Origin: JBGSMF01 sp041740315
Lineage (GTDB): Bacteria > Chloroflexota > Anaerolineae > Fen-1058
Assembly: GCA_041740315.1 (NCBI GenBank)
Contig: JBGSMF010000094.1
Coordinates: 1-64,000, forward strand
Direction: 5' to 3'
DNA length: 64,000 nt
Shown here: one piece after another, positions 17,298-25,585 of the stretch
How positions within the stretch are numbered: position 1 is the first letter of the stretch
Layout: every line of letters starts with the position of its first letter
Notes under the pieces: model-generated
What the model was told of the DNA's origin: nothing
What the model saw: only the letters and a program-made list of their open reading frames with translations
The model's database searches: none
Program-made: the position numbers and the translations under genes

Positions 17298-18803
17298 ATG
17301 TTAAAGAGAGTTTATCAGTCTGTCTATTCATTTCCCTTAGCCCTCGGCCTACTCTCGCTCGTGGTTTTGCTCACCAATGCTATAGGACGCGCCAATTTCC
17401 CCTTTTGGCCTGACGAGGCCTACACCACCCTGGCCGTGCGCGCGCGCGACTGGAATGAATTGCTATCCATCAATCTTCAAAACGAGGCAACTCCCCCTCT
17501 TTACTTTATGGTTTTGCGGCTCTGGGCAATGGTCTGGGGTGATTCCAGAGAGGGCACCTTGCGCTTGTTTTCGGCGACCTGCACGGCAGCGACGGCGCCG
17601 CTGGTCGGCTGGCTGGGGCAGCGATTGTGGTCAAAGCGAGTTGGGCTAGCAGGCGCGTTACTATTGGGCGTCAACCCCTTTGCTCACTATTATGGACAAG
17701 AAGCGCGCGCCTATGCCCTGAGCCTGCTCATCACAGCAGTGCTGCTGCTGGCGGCCCATTACTATCTTTGCCAACACAGCTTGCTTTCATTGGCAATTTA
17801 TACTCTTGCAGGAAGCGCAGCACTTTACACCAGTTACTTTGCAGGTTTTGTCCTGGCTGGCATAGGCAGCATGGTAGGGGCGCTCTTGCTGCGTAACGCG
17901 GGCCAACTGCCCAGACAAAGCAAATATGCAGTCTTGGGGAAATGGATACTAGCTCATGTCATTATCCTGCTTGTATTCTTGCCGTGGTTGCCAGAGATTT
18001 ATTATCAACAAACGGCGGTTGCAAACCCGACCCTTACCCCCGAAGGAAGAAACCTTGGGATGCAATATGCCCTGGCATTGTTGGCATTGGGAAGCTCGCT
18101 GCCCGATGGCAGTATCGTCGGCTCAGCACTGGCCATATTGGTTGCAATTTCTCTGCCCATAGCCGCGACACTGGCATTCTACCGAGGTAATCTGGAGCAA
18201 CGATTGTTTTTAATAGCAACGGTTGCCGCACCGCCTCTATGTGTGTTGTTGCTGGTGTTTCGAGGCGACGGGCAATTTAATACACGCTATATCATCTCAT
18301 CATTAACGCCGTTTGTTTTGATGCTTGCCGCCGGACTCGTCCAGCGATGGAGAGGGCAGGCGTTGACTCGCACACTGCTGGCTGCCATCATAGCACTTGC
18401 GGCCATTTACTCCTTGAGCGTCAGGCCAAGCTCGCAGCGACTGGGCGGTTGGGACAAGCTGGCCCAAATTGTAGAGGCTCAAGCCCAACAGGGAGAGGCT
18501 GTTTTTTTTGCGCCGCCGTGGGCGCAGCCGGCCTTTACAGTTCAGTACACCGGCATGCCGCTATCGCTTTATGGCACAAGCAGTTTTGCCAGTTACTATT
18601 ACGAACAAGGCCATTCCTTCAATGAAGACATTGACCAAGAGCACCTCGGGCTGCATCTTCAAAGCGGCAAGCGGGCCTGGATTGTATGGGATCATGTTTA
18701 TGCCAGAGAGCCACAGATTCCCCAAGGTTACGTTGTGCAAGAGCATCACTTGGGCAGCACATCGCTGTTATTGGTAACACCGCCAGCCGCGCCTAACCCA
18801 TGA
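17298..18803 (+). CDS. GT-C glycosyltransferase, PMT/ArnT-like
   Basis: The protein has 501 residues and about 11-12 membrane helices. The first outer loop has FWPDEAYTTLAVRARDW, with the Asp-Glu pair characteristic of the PMT_2/GT39-GT83 group. EATPPLYFMVLRLW and YYGQEARAYALSLL follow, both conserved in this family. It would use a polyprenol-phosphate sugar to modify a lipid, glycan or protein outside the membrane. The start codon of the next gene overlaps its stop (ATGA). The polyprenol-mannose synthase at 10953 could provide the donor. Confidence 0.88.
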   Translation: MLKRVYQSVYSFPLALGLLSLVVLLTNAIGRANFPFWPDEAYTTLAVRARDWNELLSINLQNEATPPLYFMVLRLWAMVWGDSREGTLRLFSATCTAATAPLVGWLGQRLWSKRVGLAGALLLGVNPFAHYYGQEARAYALSLLITAVLLLAAHYYLCQHSLLSLAIYTLAGSAALYTSYFAGFVLAGIGSMVGALLLRNAGQLPRQSKYAVLGKWILAHVIILLVFLPWLPEIYYQQTAVANPTLTPEGRNLGMQYALALLALGSSLPDGSIVGSALAILVAISLPIAATLAFYRGNLEQRLFLIATVAAPPLCVLLLVFRGDGQFNTRYIISSLTPFVLMLAAGLVQRWRGQALTRTLLAAIIALAAIYSLSVRPSSQRLGGWDKLAQIVEAQAQQGEAVFFAPPWAQPAFTVQYTGMPLSLYGTSSFASYYYEQGHSFNEDIDQEHLGLHLQSGKRAWIVWDHVYAREPQIPQGYVVQEHHLGSTSLLLVTPPAAPNP

Positions 18804-20098
18804 TCAACAACAACCAACCCAACAACGCCAATCAAATAAGGACTGAGCAGCCTCGGCCAGCGCCTTTGGCCAAACTCTTGGCGCTTGCTTCATCCCCACA
18901 GCGCATCTGGAGCAAAGCCAGTCTAGAACTTGCCGGCCTTTGGGTCGCCCTACGCTTGGGCACGAGTCTGTGGGCAGCCATCGTTTCACAATGGCGCCCG
19001 CTCACCGAACGCGAGCAAGCTATTGCCCTTTGGCCGCCCAGCGCGCCAATTACGGCCTGGCTAGAACGTGTGCTGCTTGCGCCTTGGGAACGTTGGGATG
19101 TCAAGTATTATATTTGGATCGCGGCGCGGGGGTATGAGGTCGGAGACGGCACAACTCAATTTCACCCATTATTGCCCTGGCTGGCAACACCACTTGCCTG
19201 GATCGGCATACGCCCACTGCTCGGGTTGATGATTACAAGCTCACTGGCAGGCATGCTGCTATTACTCAGCTTCGAAAACCTGGCCAAGTTTGATCTCCAG
19301 CCTGCAACAGCGCGCGTCAGTACCTTGCTGCTCGTCTTTTCACCGCCAGCATTTATTTTGTTTGCTCCTTACACCGAATCACTTTTTCTGCTTTGGGCCG
19401 TATTATGCCTATACTGGGCGCGCCGCAAAAATTGGTGGTTGGCGGGAATTGCGGGTCTGTTCGCTACACTCACTCGCCAGCAGGGTATCTTTTTGGCGCT
19501 TGCGTTGGCGTGGGAACTGTGGGAAAGCTCCAAACGAAATTGGCGGCTCGCCCTATCAAACTGGCGCGACTGGCTCTCGATTGGGCTAGTGCCGGGTGGA
19601 ATGCTGGTTTGGTTGGTTTATCGGGCCATTGCCCTCAGCGACTTGGCAGTGAACTTGGGCAACTGGCACACGCTCATCTATTCTCTGCTCATCTCGCCCA
19701 GCGCCGACAAGGTTGTTCCTGGACAAACATTCATGTGGCCCTGGCAGGCCCTCGGGCTGGCCCTGGCGAAACTCGCAAGCAAGCCCGATATTGATATAGC
19801 AATAAACCTGATATTGGGTATGGGCTTTATCGTGCTGCTCTGCATTGCCTGGCGCAGCATGCGCACTAGCTATCGCATCTACTCAGTGGCAATTGCCATA
19901 ATCAGTTTTAGCTATCACACGGGGCCGATACACCCCTATCAGGGGTTGTTGCGACATTTACTTTTGGCGTTTCCAGTATTCATTGGCCTGGGGGCAGCAT
20001 TACACCGCCCTATAACACGCCTGTTTATGGTAGCATGTGGAGCGTTTGGAATGTTCTCACTCCTGTTACTTTATGTGATGCAGACGTGGATCCCATAA
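18800..20098 (+). CDS. PIG-V-like mannosyltransferase family protein
   Basis: This 432-residue polytopic protein matches the PIG-V/GT76 pattern: RWDVKYYIWIAARGY near the start, FHPLLPWLATPL, then FSPPAFILFAPYTESLFLLW and LFATLTRQQGIFLALAL. Eukaryotic PIG-V adds the second mannose to GPI; bacterial relatives are uncharacterised membrane mannosyltransferases. It overlaps the preceding GT-C gene by four bases, so the two are co-translated. About nine helices are visible. Confidence 0.85.
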   Translation: MINNNQPNNANQIRTEQPRPAPLAKLLALASSPQRIWSKASLELAGLWVALRLGTSLWAAIVSQWRPLTEREQAIALWPPSAPITAWLERVLLAPWERWDVKYYIWIAARGYEVGDGTTQFHPLLPWLATPLAWIGIRPLLGLMITSSLAGMLLLLSFENLAKFDLQPATARVSTLLLVFSPPAFILFAPYTESLFLLWAVLCLYWARRKNWWLAGIAGLFATLTRQQGIFLALALAWELWESSKRNWRLALSNWRDWLSIGLVPGGMLVWLVYRAIALSDLAVNLGNWHTLIYSLLISPSADKVVPGQTFMWPWQALGLALAKLASKPDIDIAINLILGMGFIVLLCIAWRSMRTSYRIYSVAIAIISFSYHTGPIHPYQGLLRHLLLAFPVFIGLGAALHRPITRLFMVACGAFGMFSLLLLYVMQTWIP

Positions 20099-20140
20099 TC
20101 CCCTCTTCCCCCGCAAGTGATGGCCTTGCCGCAAGCCAAA

Positions 20141-21703
20141 TCAACGCACTCGTTCATAAACAGCGTAGCGATTATTATCCATGACAAGACGAAAGGCCCC
20201 GTTTTCTAATACAGAATCATACAAATGCCAAAGCTTGCCCTGAGGGCCAACCACCAGATAATCCGGATCGGCATTCAAAGGGTCGTACACTATTGTTGCG
20301 GCCTGCCCCAGAATATAATAGCGATTGAGTTGTGTCTGAACTTGGTCTGGCGGGTAGTGATAATCTCTCTCCAAACAAAAAAAGATCTCACTGTCATATG
20401 TTTCCACTAATGCGTCAGGGGCAGTTTCAGTATTAAGAAATTCGGCCACTTTTAAAACCGAGTCGTCAGCGATAACAGTATAGTTATAATATAGTATACC
20501 TAGTGTGGTGGGAATCCGTATGCACATCAAAACAATTGCCAATACAGCGCCAATATTTTGTACATTCAAGCGCCCGTGCGCCAGGTTCCAAGAGTCACGC
20601 TTAATAGTAGCTGACAAATCAAAACCGACGGTCAAATCATAAATAGAACCGGCAACAAATACGCCGCCTAAGAATAAGGCGGGGAAAAGATACCGACTCC
20701 AACCTATAGAGAGCAAAGCGTACCATAAGACCCAACTGCTAACCAAAACCCACAAAGCCAATCGTGCCATCTCCAAGCCATCATCCAAGACGGCCTTGTC
20801 ATATTTGCGGATAAACTCTCTGGCCACATAGCCAAGCCCCAGCATGGTCGGCAAGCCAAAGACAACAATTACGCGCAAGGCTTGACTACGAAGGGGCATC
20901 ACCAGCACGACCACATACGTAAAAAAACTGTATGTATCATAAAGCACATCGTACACCGAATGTGCCGGGGCTGAAGATAGCGTCTGCCCACTTAAAAAAA
21001 CGCTCTGTAACCAGCCTAACAAGCCTGCTGCTATCAGCGAGCCTGCCAGCCCCAACGTCAATAGCCGCGCCGAACCCCAGCAGCGATTAAACGCCGCCAG
21101 CAACAATGGAATCAGCAACGAACCCACCAAAAACGGGAAAACCTGGGGCTTGGTCAAGAGTGCCAAGCCCCAGCAACATGCTGCCACTGGCATCAACCAA
21201 GGTCTGCGCCAGGCAAGCAAAAAAACAACATAACCTGCCAGTATATAAAATAACGCGGGCATCTCTCCCAAAGCTTGCCGACCGATGATAATGGGACTAA
21301 GCACAAAACCCGGGTACAGATCAGACATGAGCAACAAAATGACCAACGTTCCCGTCGCCACAGCTTTGTTGTAGAGATAAGAGGCCAAGTAATACATCAA
21401 GCCCAATGCGCCCAGTGTAAAAAAAATTCCTGGCAATCGCCCCTGCCAAATGCCAACGCCAAAAATACGAAAACTAAGCGCAATGGGGGCAATCACTGGA
21501 AAGCCCGTATTTAATATACTTTGCGGAACAGGCTTGCCACTCAATAGCTGGCCATAGTGCCCTAATTTCACCCAATTGCGGGCCAGCGACAGCGCCCACC
21601 CCTCATCATACCAGACGGGTGGGACACGATTTAGGTCAATGAATAACAGCACGCCTAAAAGTAGACCCAAGAATAGCAGTGTGCATTTATGTATTCGAGA
21701 CAT
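20141..21703 (-). CDS. GT-C glycosyltransferase, PMT-like
   Basis: About 520 residues, with 11-12 helices. The first outer loop carries VPPVWYDEGWALSLARNWV, the Asp-Glu motif of GT39/PMT_2-type enzymes, followed by GRLPGIFFTLGALGLMYYLA. The C-terminal soluble part has FLNTETAPDALVETYDSEIFF. ATG 21703 was chosen over ATG 21718 because GGGGA lies 8 bases upstream. It is convergent with the PIG-V-like gene, with a 42-base gap. Its A/T content looks slightly higher than that of neighbouring genes. Confidence 0.85.
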   Translation of the reverse strand: MSRIHKCTLLFLGLLLGVLLFIDLNRVPPVWYDEGWALSLARNWVKLGHYGQLLSGKPVPQSILNTGFPVIAPIALSFRIFGVGIWQGRLPGIFFTLGALGLMYYLASYLYNKAVATGTLVILLLMSDLYPGFVLSPIIIGRQALGEMPALFYILAGYVVFLLAWRRPWLMPVAACCWGLALLTKPQVFPFLVGSLLIPLLLAAFNRCWGSARLLTLGLAGSLIAAGLLGWLQSVFLSGQTLSSAPAHSVYDVLYDTYSFFTYVVVLVMPLRSQALRVIVVFGLPTMLGLGYVAREFIRKYDKAVLDDGLEMARLALWVLVSSWVLWYALLSIGWSRYLFPALFLGGVFVAGSIYDLTVGFDLSATIKRDSWNLAHGRLNVQNIGAVLAIVLMCIRIPTTLGILYYNYTVIADDSVLKVAEFLNTETAPDALVETYDSEIFFCLERDYHYPPDQVQTQLNRYYILGQAATIVYDPLNADPDYLVVGPQGKLWHLYDSVLENGAFRLVMDNNRYAVYERVR

Positions 21704-21753
21704 GGTGTAGGTCCCCATTCAACAAAACAGTATAAAAGCCAATGAAACAAAGG

Positions 21754-22797
21754 CTAAGAAGCCAAAACGTTCAGGGCTTGTTCTGAGGGAGGCAGTTCGT
21801 AGCGCTGCTGCAAGCGCTCGGGTGATGCCCCGCGCGTCTCGATGCGTGTGGCCTGGCCAACTCCCGTCCAGGCAGCCAGCGATAGATAGTCAACAAACTC
21901 TAGCTCAAAGCCCATCAGCCCCGCGCACGTCACATCAACCGCCACCGGGTCACGCCCCACCGCCAACAGCCCGTGTTGCACCGGCTCGCCAAACAGAGGC
22001 CCATCGCCCTCCATGCCCACAATGCCATCTACCACGGCCACCACCGGCGGCACAAGCTGGTAAACGCCCAAGATGCTGGGGATAAAGCCGTTGATGTGCA
22101 AAATGTTCTTGGGCCAGCCGTAGCGCGCGCCAGGCACCACACCCAGCAAATTCTTGACGCTCAGCGAAACCTTGGCCCAATGATGGGTTTTGAGCTTGGG
22201 GACGGATACAATCATATCGGCCTCGCGCACATGGCGCGGCAGCCACAAGAACGGCGAGCGGGTGAGCCAGCCATCTTTTACCGGCACAGGTTGCGGGTCA
22301 TCGTAATTCAGGTCTATAAAGCGTATGCCACGCGCCTCCAGCACCGCCGCCAGGCCACAGCCCTCAACTACCGGCCCGGCTTGGCGGCGAAAGGCCGGGC
22401 CGTCGCCCACTACCAATTCGCTTGCGCCCAGTTCGCCCAGCAAGTCAATCACTGCCCCCACTACTTCTGGCGCGGTGGTAGATGGATGATTGTCAATATA
22501 ATCCACCAGGTTAGGCTTGACCAAGATGCGCTTGCCACGCACATCGGGCATTTCGGCCAAGCGCCACAACTCGCGCAGGTGGCCCAAAACATCATCGGTA
22601 TAGCTGGCACATTCACCCAACGCTACAATGGCCCTCGTTCCCACTCGGCGCTGCCATTCACCGCGCGCCAACCAGTGCAAATAGTTGAACACACTAACGG
22701 GGGTTGTGATCCGGTTGAGGGCGGCCAGGGCGGCCCCGATGCCTGCCAGAGCGCCCAGGCGCAAAAACGCGCGGCGGCTCAACAACTGCCTAGACAT
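21754..22797 (-). CDS. DUF362 protein with Tat signal
   Basis: The protein has 347 residues. The start SRRAFLRLGALAGIG fits a twin-arginine export signal. The DUF362 core is clear: ILVKPNLV, HPSTTAPEVVGAVIDLL, ELVVGDGPAF, IVSVPKLKTHHWAKVSLSVKNLLG and DGIVGMEGDGP. DUF362 proteins occur with iron-sulfur or cofactor proteins; their reaction is not established. It overlaps the QW-repeat gene by 8 bases, and the pair recurs in function-unknown contexts. No Fe-S cysteine motif is present in this copy. Confidence 0.88.
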   Translation of the reverse strand: MSRQLLSRRAFLRLGALAGIGAALAALNRITTPVSVFNYLHWLARGEWQRRVGTRAIVALGECASYTDDVLGHLRELWRLAEMPDVRGKRILVKPNLVDYIDNHPSTTAPEVVGAVIDLLGELGASELVVGDGPAFRRQAGPVVEGCGLAAVLEARGIRFIDLNYDDPQPVPVKDGWLTRSPFLWLPRHVREADMIVSVPKLKTHHWAKVSLSVKNLLGVVPGARYGWPKNILHINGFIPSILGVYQLVPPVVAVVDGIVGMEGDGPLFGEPVQHGLLAVGRDPVAVDVTCAGLMGFELEFVDYLSLAAWTGVGQATRIETRGASPERLQQRYELPPSEQALNVLAS

Positions 22798-23728
22798 TCA
22801 ATCTGCTCCGTACAGCCATCAACGCAACTGCGGTTTGATAGGGGTCACGACTCCAGCTTCCGTCGGCGCTCTGCCGGCCAGCCAGGCGAGCGACAAGCTC
22901 GGCTTGCTCACTTGCGCCCATTGCCCCAACTGCGCCAAGCGCTTCCAGCCCCCACGCCAAAGCCAGCACACCGCCATCGCGGTCCATTTCGGCCCGCAAT
23001 ACCGCTGCATCTTCCGGCTGAATGGCAGTGGGCGCCACATGCGCCAAGGCCAGCAGTCCCCAGGCGGTTGGATTGGCGCGTGGAGGCAAAGACGCCCCCA
23101 GCATCACCGGGCTGCCAACATTCCACCCGCCATTCACGCAACGGCGGTCTTGCAAGCAGCGCACACCCTCTGCCAGGCGGGCCTGAGCTTGAGGTTCGGC
23201 TGGGGCAACCTGCAATGCCAACATGGTCAGCGCCGTAGGCTCAACCCAGGCGGCCTCGCCTGGCAGCCACGGCCAGCCCCGCACACTCGGGTCAATGCCG
23301 TTCTTCCTGGCAAATTCTTTTTGCATCTCGTCATCGGCAAGCTGCAAAATGGCAACCTCCGCCAGCCAGCGAACGCCTTCTTGAATCGCCTCATCCACCA
23401 CACCGGCCTGGGCCAAAGCCCATACCGCCCAGGCTGTATGCCAATTGCTTTCGCGGTCACCGTGCCCCATTCCCCAACCGCCATCGGCGTGCTGCCCCTG
23501 GTAAAGCCAATCCAACGCCCTGCGGTACGCGTCTGTGGCAGCAGGCTCGTCTTTTATTGCCAACATTACAGCCGCAGTCGGTTCCACTATCGAGGCCTGC
23601 TCAGGGGCATAACCCCAGCCGCCATCGGCGTTTTGGGCGCTTTTCAAAAAAGCCCGCGCAATTTCTTGCACTGGTGAGGGGCTTGAGCTTGCGGCGGCGC
23701 AAGGCTTGCCCGATCTATAATAAAGCAT
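22790..23728 (-). CDS. QW-repeat terpenoid cyclase-like protein
   Basis: This 312-residue protein is built of alpha-alpha barrel repeats with QW-type motifs: QNADGGWGYAP, QHADGGWGMGHGD, RCVNGGWNVG and QSADGSWSRDPYQTAVALMA. These resemble squalene-hopene cyclase and prenyltransferase repeats. The length is only half that of a squalene cyclase, and no DxDD motif is seen, so ordinary cyclase activity is unlikely. The start overlaps the end of yggT by 14 bases. It may be a single-barrel binding protein or a class of terpenoid enzyme lacking the canonical acid. Confidence 0.78.
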   Translation of the reverse strand: MLYYRSGKPCAAASSSPSPVQEIARAFLKSAQNADGGWGYAPEQASIVEPTAAVMLAIKDEPAATDAYRRALDWLYQGQHADGGWGMGHGDRESNWHTAWAVWALAQAGVVDEAIQEGVRWLAEVAILQLADDEMQKEFARKNGIDPSVRGWPWLPGEAAWVEPTALTMLALQVAPAEPQAQARLAEGVRCLQDRRCVNGGWNVGSPVMLGASLPPRANPTAWGLLALAHVAPTAIQPEDAAVLRAEMDRDGGVLALAWGLEALGAVGAMGASEQAELVARLAGRQSADGSWSRDPYQTAVALMAVRSRLNV

Positions 23729-23978
23729 ACAGCACCCGCATAATCAACTCTCTCGCAATCATCAAAATAACCATGACGGCCATGGGCGAAAAATCAAGGT
23801 TGCCCGCAATCGTCCAGCGGCGCAGCGGGGCCAACAGCGGCTCGGTAATGCGATAGATAAACTGCACAATTGGATTGTAGGGATCAGCCCCCACTAGCGG
23901 CAAAACCACCCGCGCAAACAAAATGATAAAGCACGCAAAAAAGGCAATGTCCATCAGGTGTATCAGCACCCAGATCAT
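23715..23978 (-). CDS. YggT family membrane protein
   Basis: This 87-residue protein has two or three helices and the YggT signature: FARVVLPLVGADPYNPIVQFIYRITEPLLAPLRR. The family is widespread and often lies beside yggS, as here. Some members are linked to envelope integrity or division. ATG 23978 follows GAGGAAGAT closely; a longer open frame upstream has no ribosome site. Confidence 0.88.
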   Translation of the reverse strand: MIWVLIHLMDIAFFACFIILFARVVLPLVGADPYNPIVQFIYRITEPLLAPLRRWTIAGNLDFSPMAVMVILMIARELIMRVLYALL

Positions 23979-24040
23979 ATCTTCCTCACAGGTAACTAGG
24001 CGGGTCGGCGTAAGAGATTCACAGAGAACCCACACAGCAC

Positions 24041-24058
24041 GCGGCATAGGGATGCCGC
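24041..24058. repeat. Constant-tip hairpin (family member)
   Basis: GCGGCAT and ATGCCGC pair around the tetraloop AGGG, in the gap between yggS and yggT. The tip CATAGGGATG is shared with hairpins at 31673, 31724, 31749, 42599 and 42634, whose stems differ. Confidence 0.75.
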
Positions 24059-24072
24059 TCTCAGCAATTAAA

Positions 24073-24789
24073 TCAAGGCGCGGCAAACAACGCGCGCCCA
24101 ATCCGCACCATCGTCGCGCCTTCTTCGATGGCTATCTCAAAATCGTCCGTCATTCCCATTGAAAGCTGCCTCATGGATGCAGTCCCCAAGCGGCCCAGTC
24201 GCTCACCCAGTTGGCGCAGCGCCGCAAAGACCGGGCGGGTTTGCTGCGGGTCACTCACAATAGGGGCCATGGTCATCAATCCTTCTACGTGGATCCCTGG
24301 CAAGGCAGCCATCGCCTCGACTTGCGCAAAAAAGTCCCGCTCGGCCAACGCCTGAAACCCATACTTGCTCGCTTCGCCAGACACATTACATTCCAACAAT
24401 ACCGGCATCACCCGCCCGGCCTCTGTGCACGCCTGGCTCAGTTTTTGCGCCAGCTTGAGGCTATCTACCGAGTGAACCATATCAAACAAAGCTACTGCAT
24501 CGCGCACTTTGCGGCTTTGCAGGTGGCCGATCATATGGAAACCGGGCATAGAACCGGGTGCAGAATTTGAAATTTGGGACTTGAAATTTGGGATCTTGTC
24601 CAGGGCCTCTTCCACCCGGTTTTCACCCAGATCGCACAGACCAAGCTGATGGGCCTTTACCATCACCTCAACCGGCAATGTTTTGGTCACGGCAATCAAG
24701 CGCACTTTGGCTGGGTCACGCCCTGCCCGCAAAGCGGCGGAGGCAATCCGCTCTCTAACCCGAACAATTGCATCAGCCAGATCAAGCAT
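24073..24789 (-). CDS. YggS family pyridoxal phosphate homeostasis protein
   Basis: The protein has 238 residues with the PROSC/YggS pattern: VRLIAVTKTLP holds the PLP lysine, then LGENRVEEALDKIP, HMIGHLQSRKVR, LECNVSGEASKYGF and MGMTDDFEIAIEEGATMVRIG. It binds PLP and controls free vitamin B6 levels. An insertion of about 15 residues (NFKSQISNSAPGSMP) lies just before the HMIGHLQ motif and is encoded by a simple TTTCAAATT-type repeat (24556-24603). The insertion lies in a surface loop, so the protein is probably still active. It sits 3 bases after the YfiH-type gene. Confidence 0.92.
   Translation of the reverse strand: MLDLADAIVRVRERIASAALRAGRDPAKVRLIAVTKTLPVEVMVKAHQLGLCDLGENRVEEALDKIPNFKSQISNSAPGSMPGFHMIGHLQSRKVRDAVALFDMVHSVDSLKLAQKLSQACTEAGRVMPVLLECNVSGEASKYGFQALAERDFFAQVEAMAALPGIHVEGLMTMAPIVSDPQQTRPVFAALRQLGERLGRLGTASMRQLSMGMTDDFEIAIEEGATMVRIGRALFAAP
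24556..24603. repeat. AAATTTC-type simple repeat inside yggS
   Basis: Two near copies of TTGAAATTTGGGA are found in frame within yggS. Related A/T-rich arrays occur at 48774, 49440 and 59506. Confidence 0.7.
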
Positions 24790-24792
24790 TGC

Positions 24793-25578
24793 TCACCCCA
24801 TCCGCTGCCCCACCACAACACCAAAACGGCCCGTTTTCTTTTCCACTCGATGCGAAAACCACTCGTCAACCCGGCAAGCCGTGCATATCCCCGCATCCTC
24901 AACATGCAGCACACCAGCCGCGCGCGCTTGCGAGATAATGGCCGCCACCAGGTCGAGGTGAACTGTTCCATCTGCTTGAGGAATGACAAGTTGCGTCTCT
25001 GGTGGGCAAGCCATTGCAATCTTGGCTGCCAGCTCGGCGCCAAATTGGTAACAGCAAGCGCGGATGGCCGGGCCAATGCCAACCCAAACATCCCCCGGCT
25101 GGCTGCCAAACGCGCGCTGCATCTCTTTTAGGGCGGTCAAGACAATGTTCGCCCTCACCCCCGGCCAACCTGCATGCACAAGCCCCACCGCGCCTTGCTT
25201 TTTGTCATACAAGACCACGGGGGCGCAATCGGCAAAACGCATAGAAAGAAACACGCCCGGCTCGTTGGTAATCAGGGCATCCACATCGTGCAACGCGGTC
25301 CCTGTATGGTGGGCATTCACAACGGCCACGCTAGCGCCGTGGTTCAACCAGGCGCTCACCGTCTGCTGACGCGCCAAACCCAACACAGCCAACATTCGGG
25401 CGTTATTTTCAGCCACATTTTCAGAGCTGTCGCCGGTCGAGCGGCTGAGGTTCAGGCTGGCCCAAGGAGATGGGCTTGCGCCGCCTTGGCGCGTAAAGAC
25501 CCCGTGGATGAGTTGGCTTTGACTTGCCAGATAGTCAAACTGATAATAAACCAGTCCGCCTAGAGAAAAGCGTAACAC
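24793..25578 (-). CDS. YfiH/PgeF-type polyphenol oxidase family (laccase domain)
   Basis: About 261 residues. The family motifs are clear: HGVFTRQGGAS, NLSRSTGDSSENVAENNARM, NHGASVAVV, FADCAPVVLYD, VGLVHAGWPGV and WVGIGPAIRACCYQF. The conserved His-Cys-His metal site is present (His in LNHGA, Cys in ADCAPV, His in VHAGW). Members hydrolyse or phosphorolyse purine nucleosides, and some act in peptidoglycan quality control. GTG 25578 was chosen because it starts after the upstream stop codon; an in-frame upstream start would overlap it. It is followed directly by yggS. Confidence 0.88.
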   Translation of the reverse strand: MLRFSLGGLVYYQFDYLASQSQLIHGVFTRQGGASPSPWASLNLSRSTGDSSENVAENNARMLAVLGLARQQTVSAWLNHGASVAVVNAHHTGTALHDVDALITNEPGVFLSMRFADCAPVVLYDKKQGAVGLVHAGWPGVRANIVLTALKEMQRAFGSQPGDVWVGIGPAIRACCYQFGAELAAKIAMACPPETQLVIPQADGTVHLDLVAAIISQARAAGVLHVEDAGICTACRVDEWFSHRVEKKTGRFGVVVGQRMG

Positions 25579-25585
25579 CCTAAAA

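Noticed and set aside
21973..23238. A 421-codon open frame on the plus strand
   Set aside because: It lies antisense to the DUF362 and QW-repeat genes, both with clear motifs, and its peptide is rich in His, Gln, Arg and Pro without domain features.
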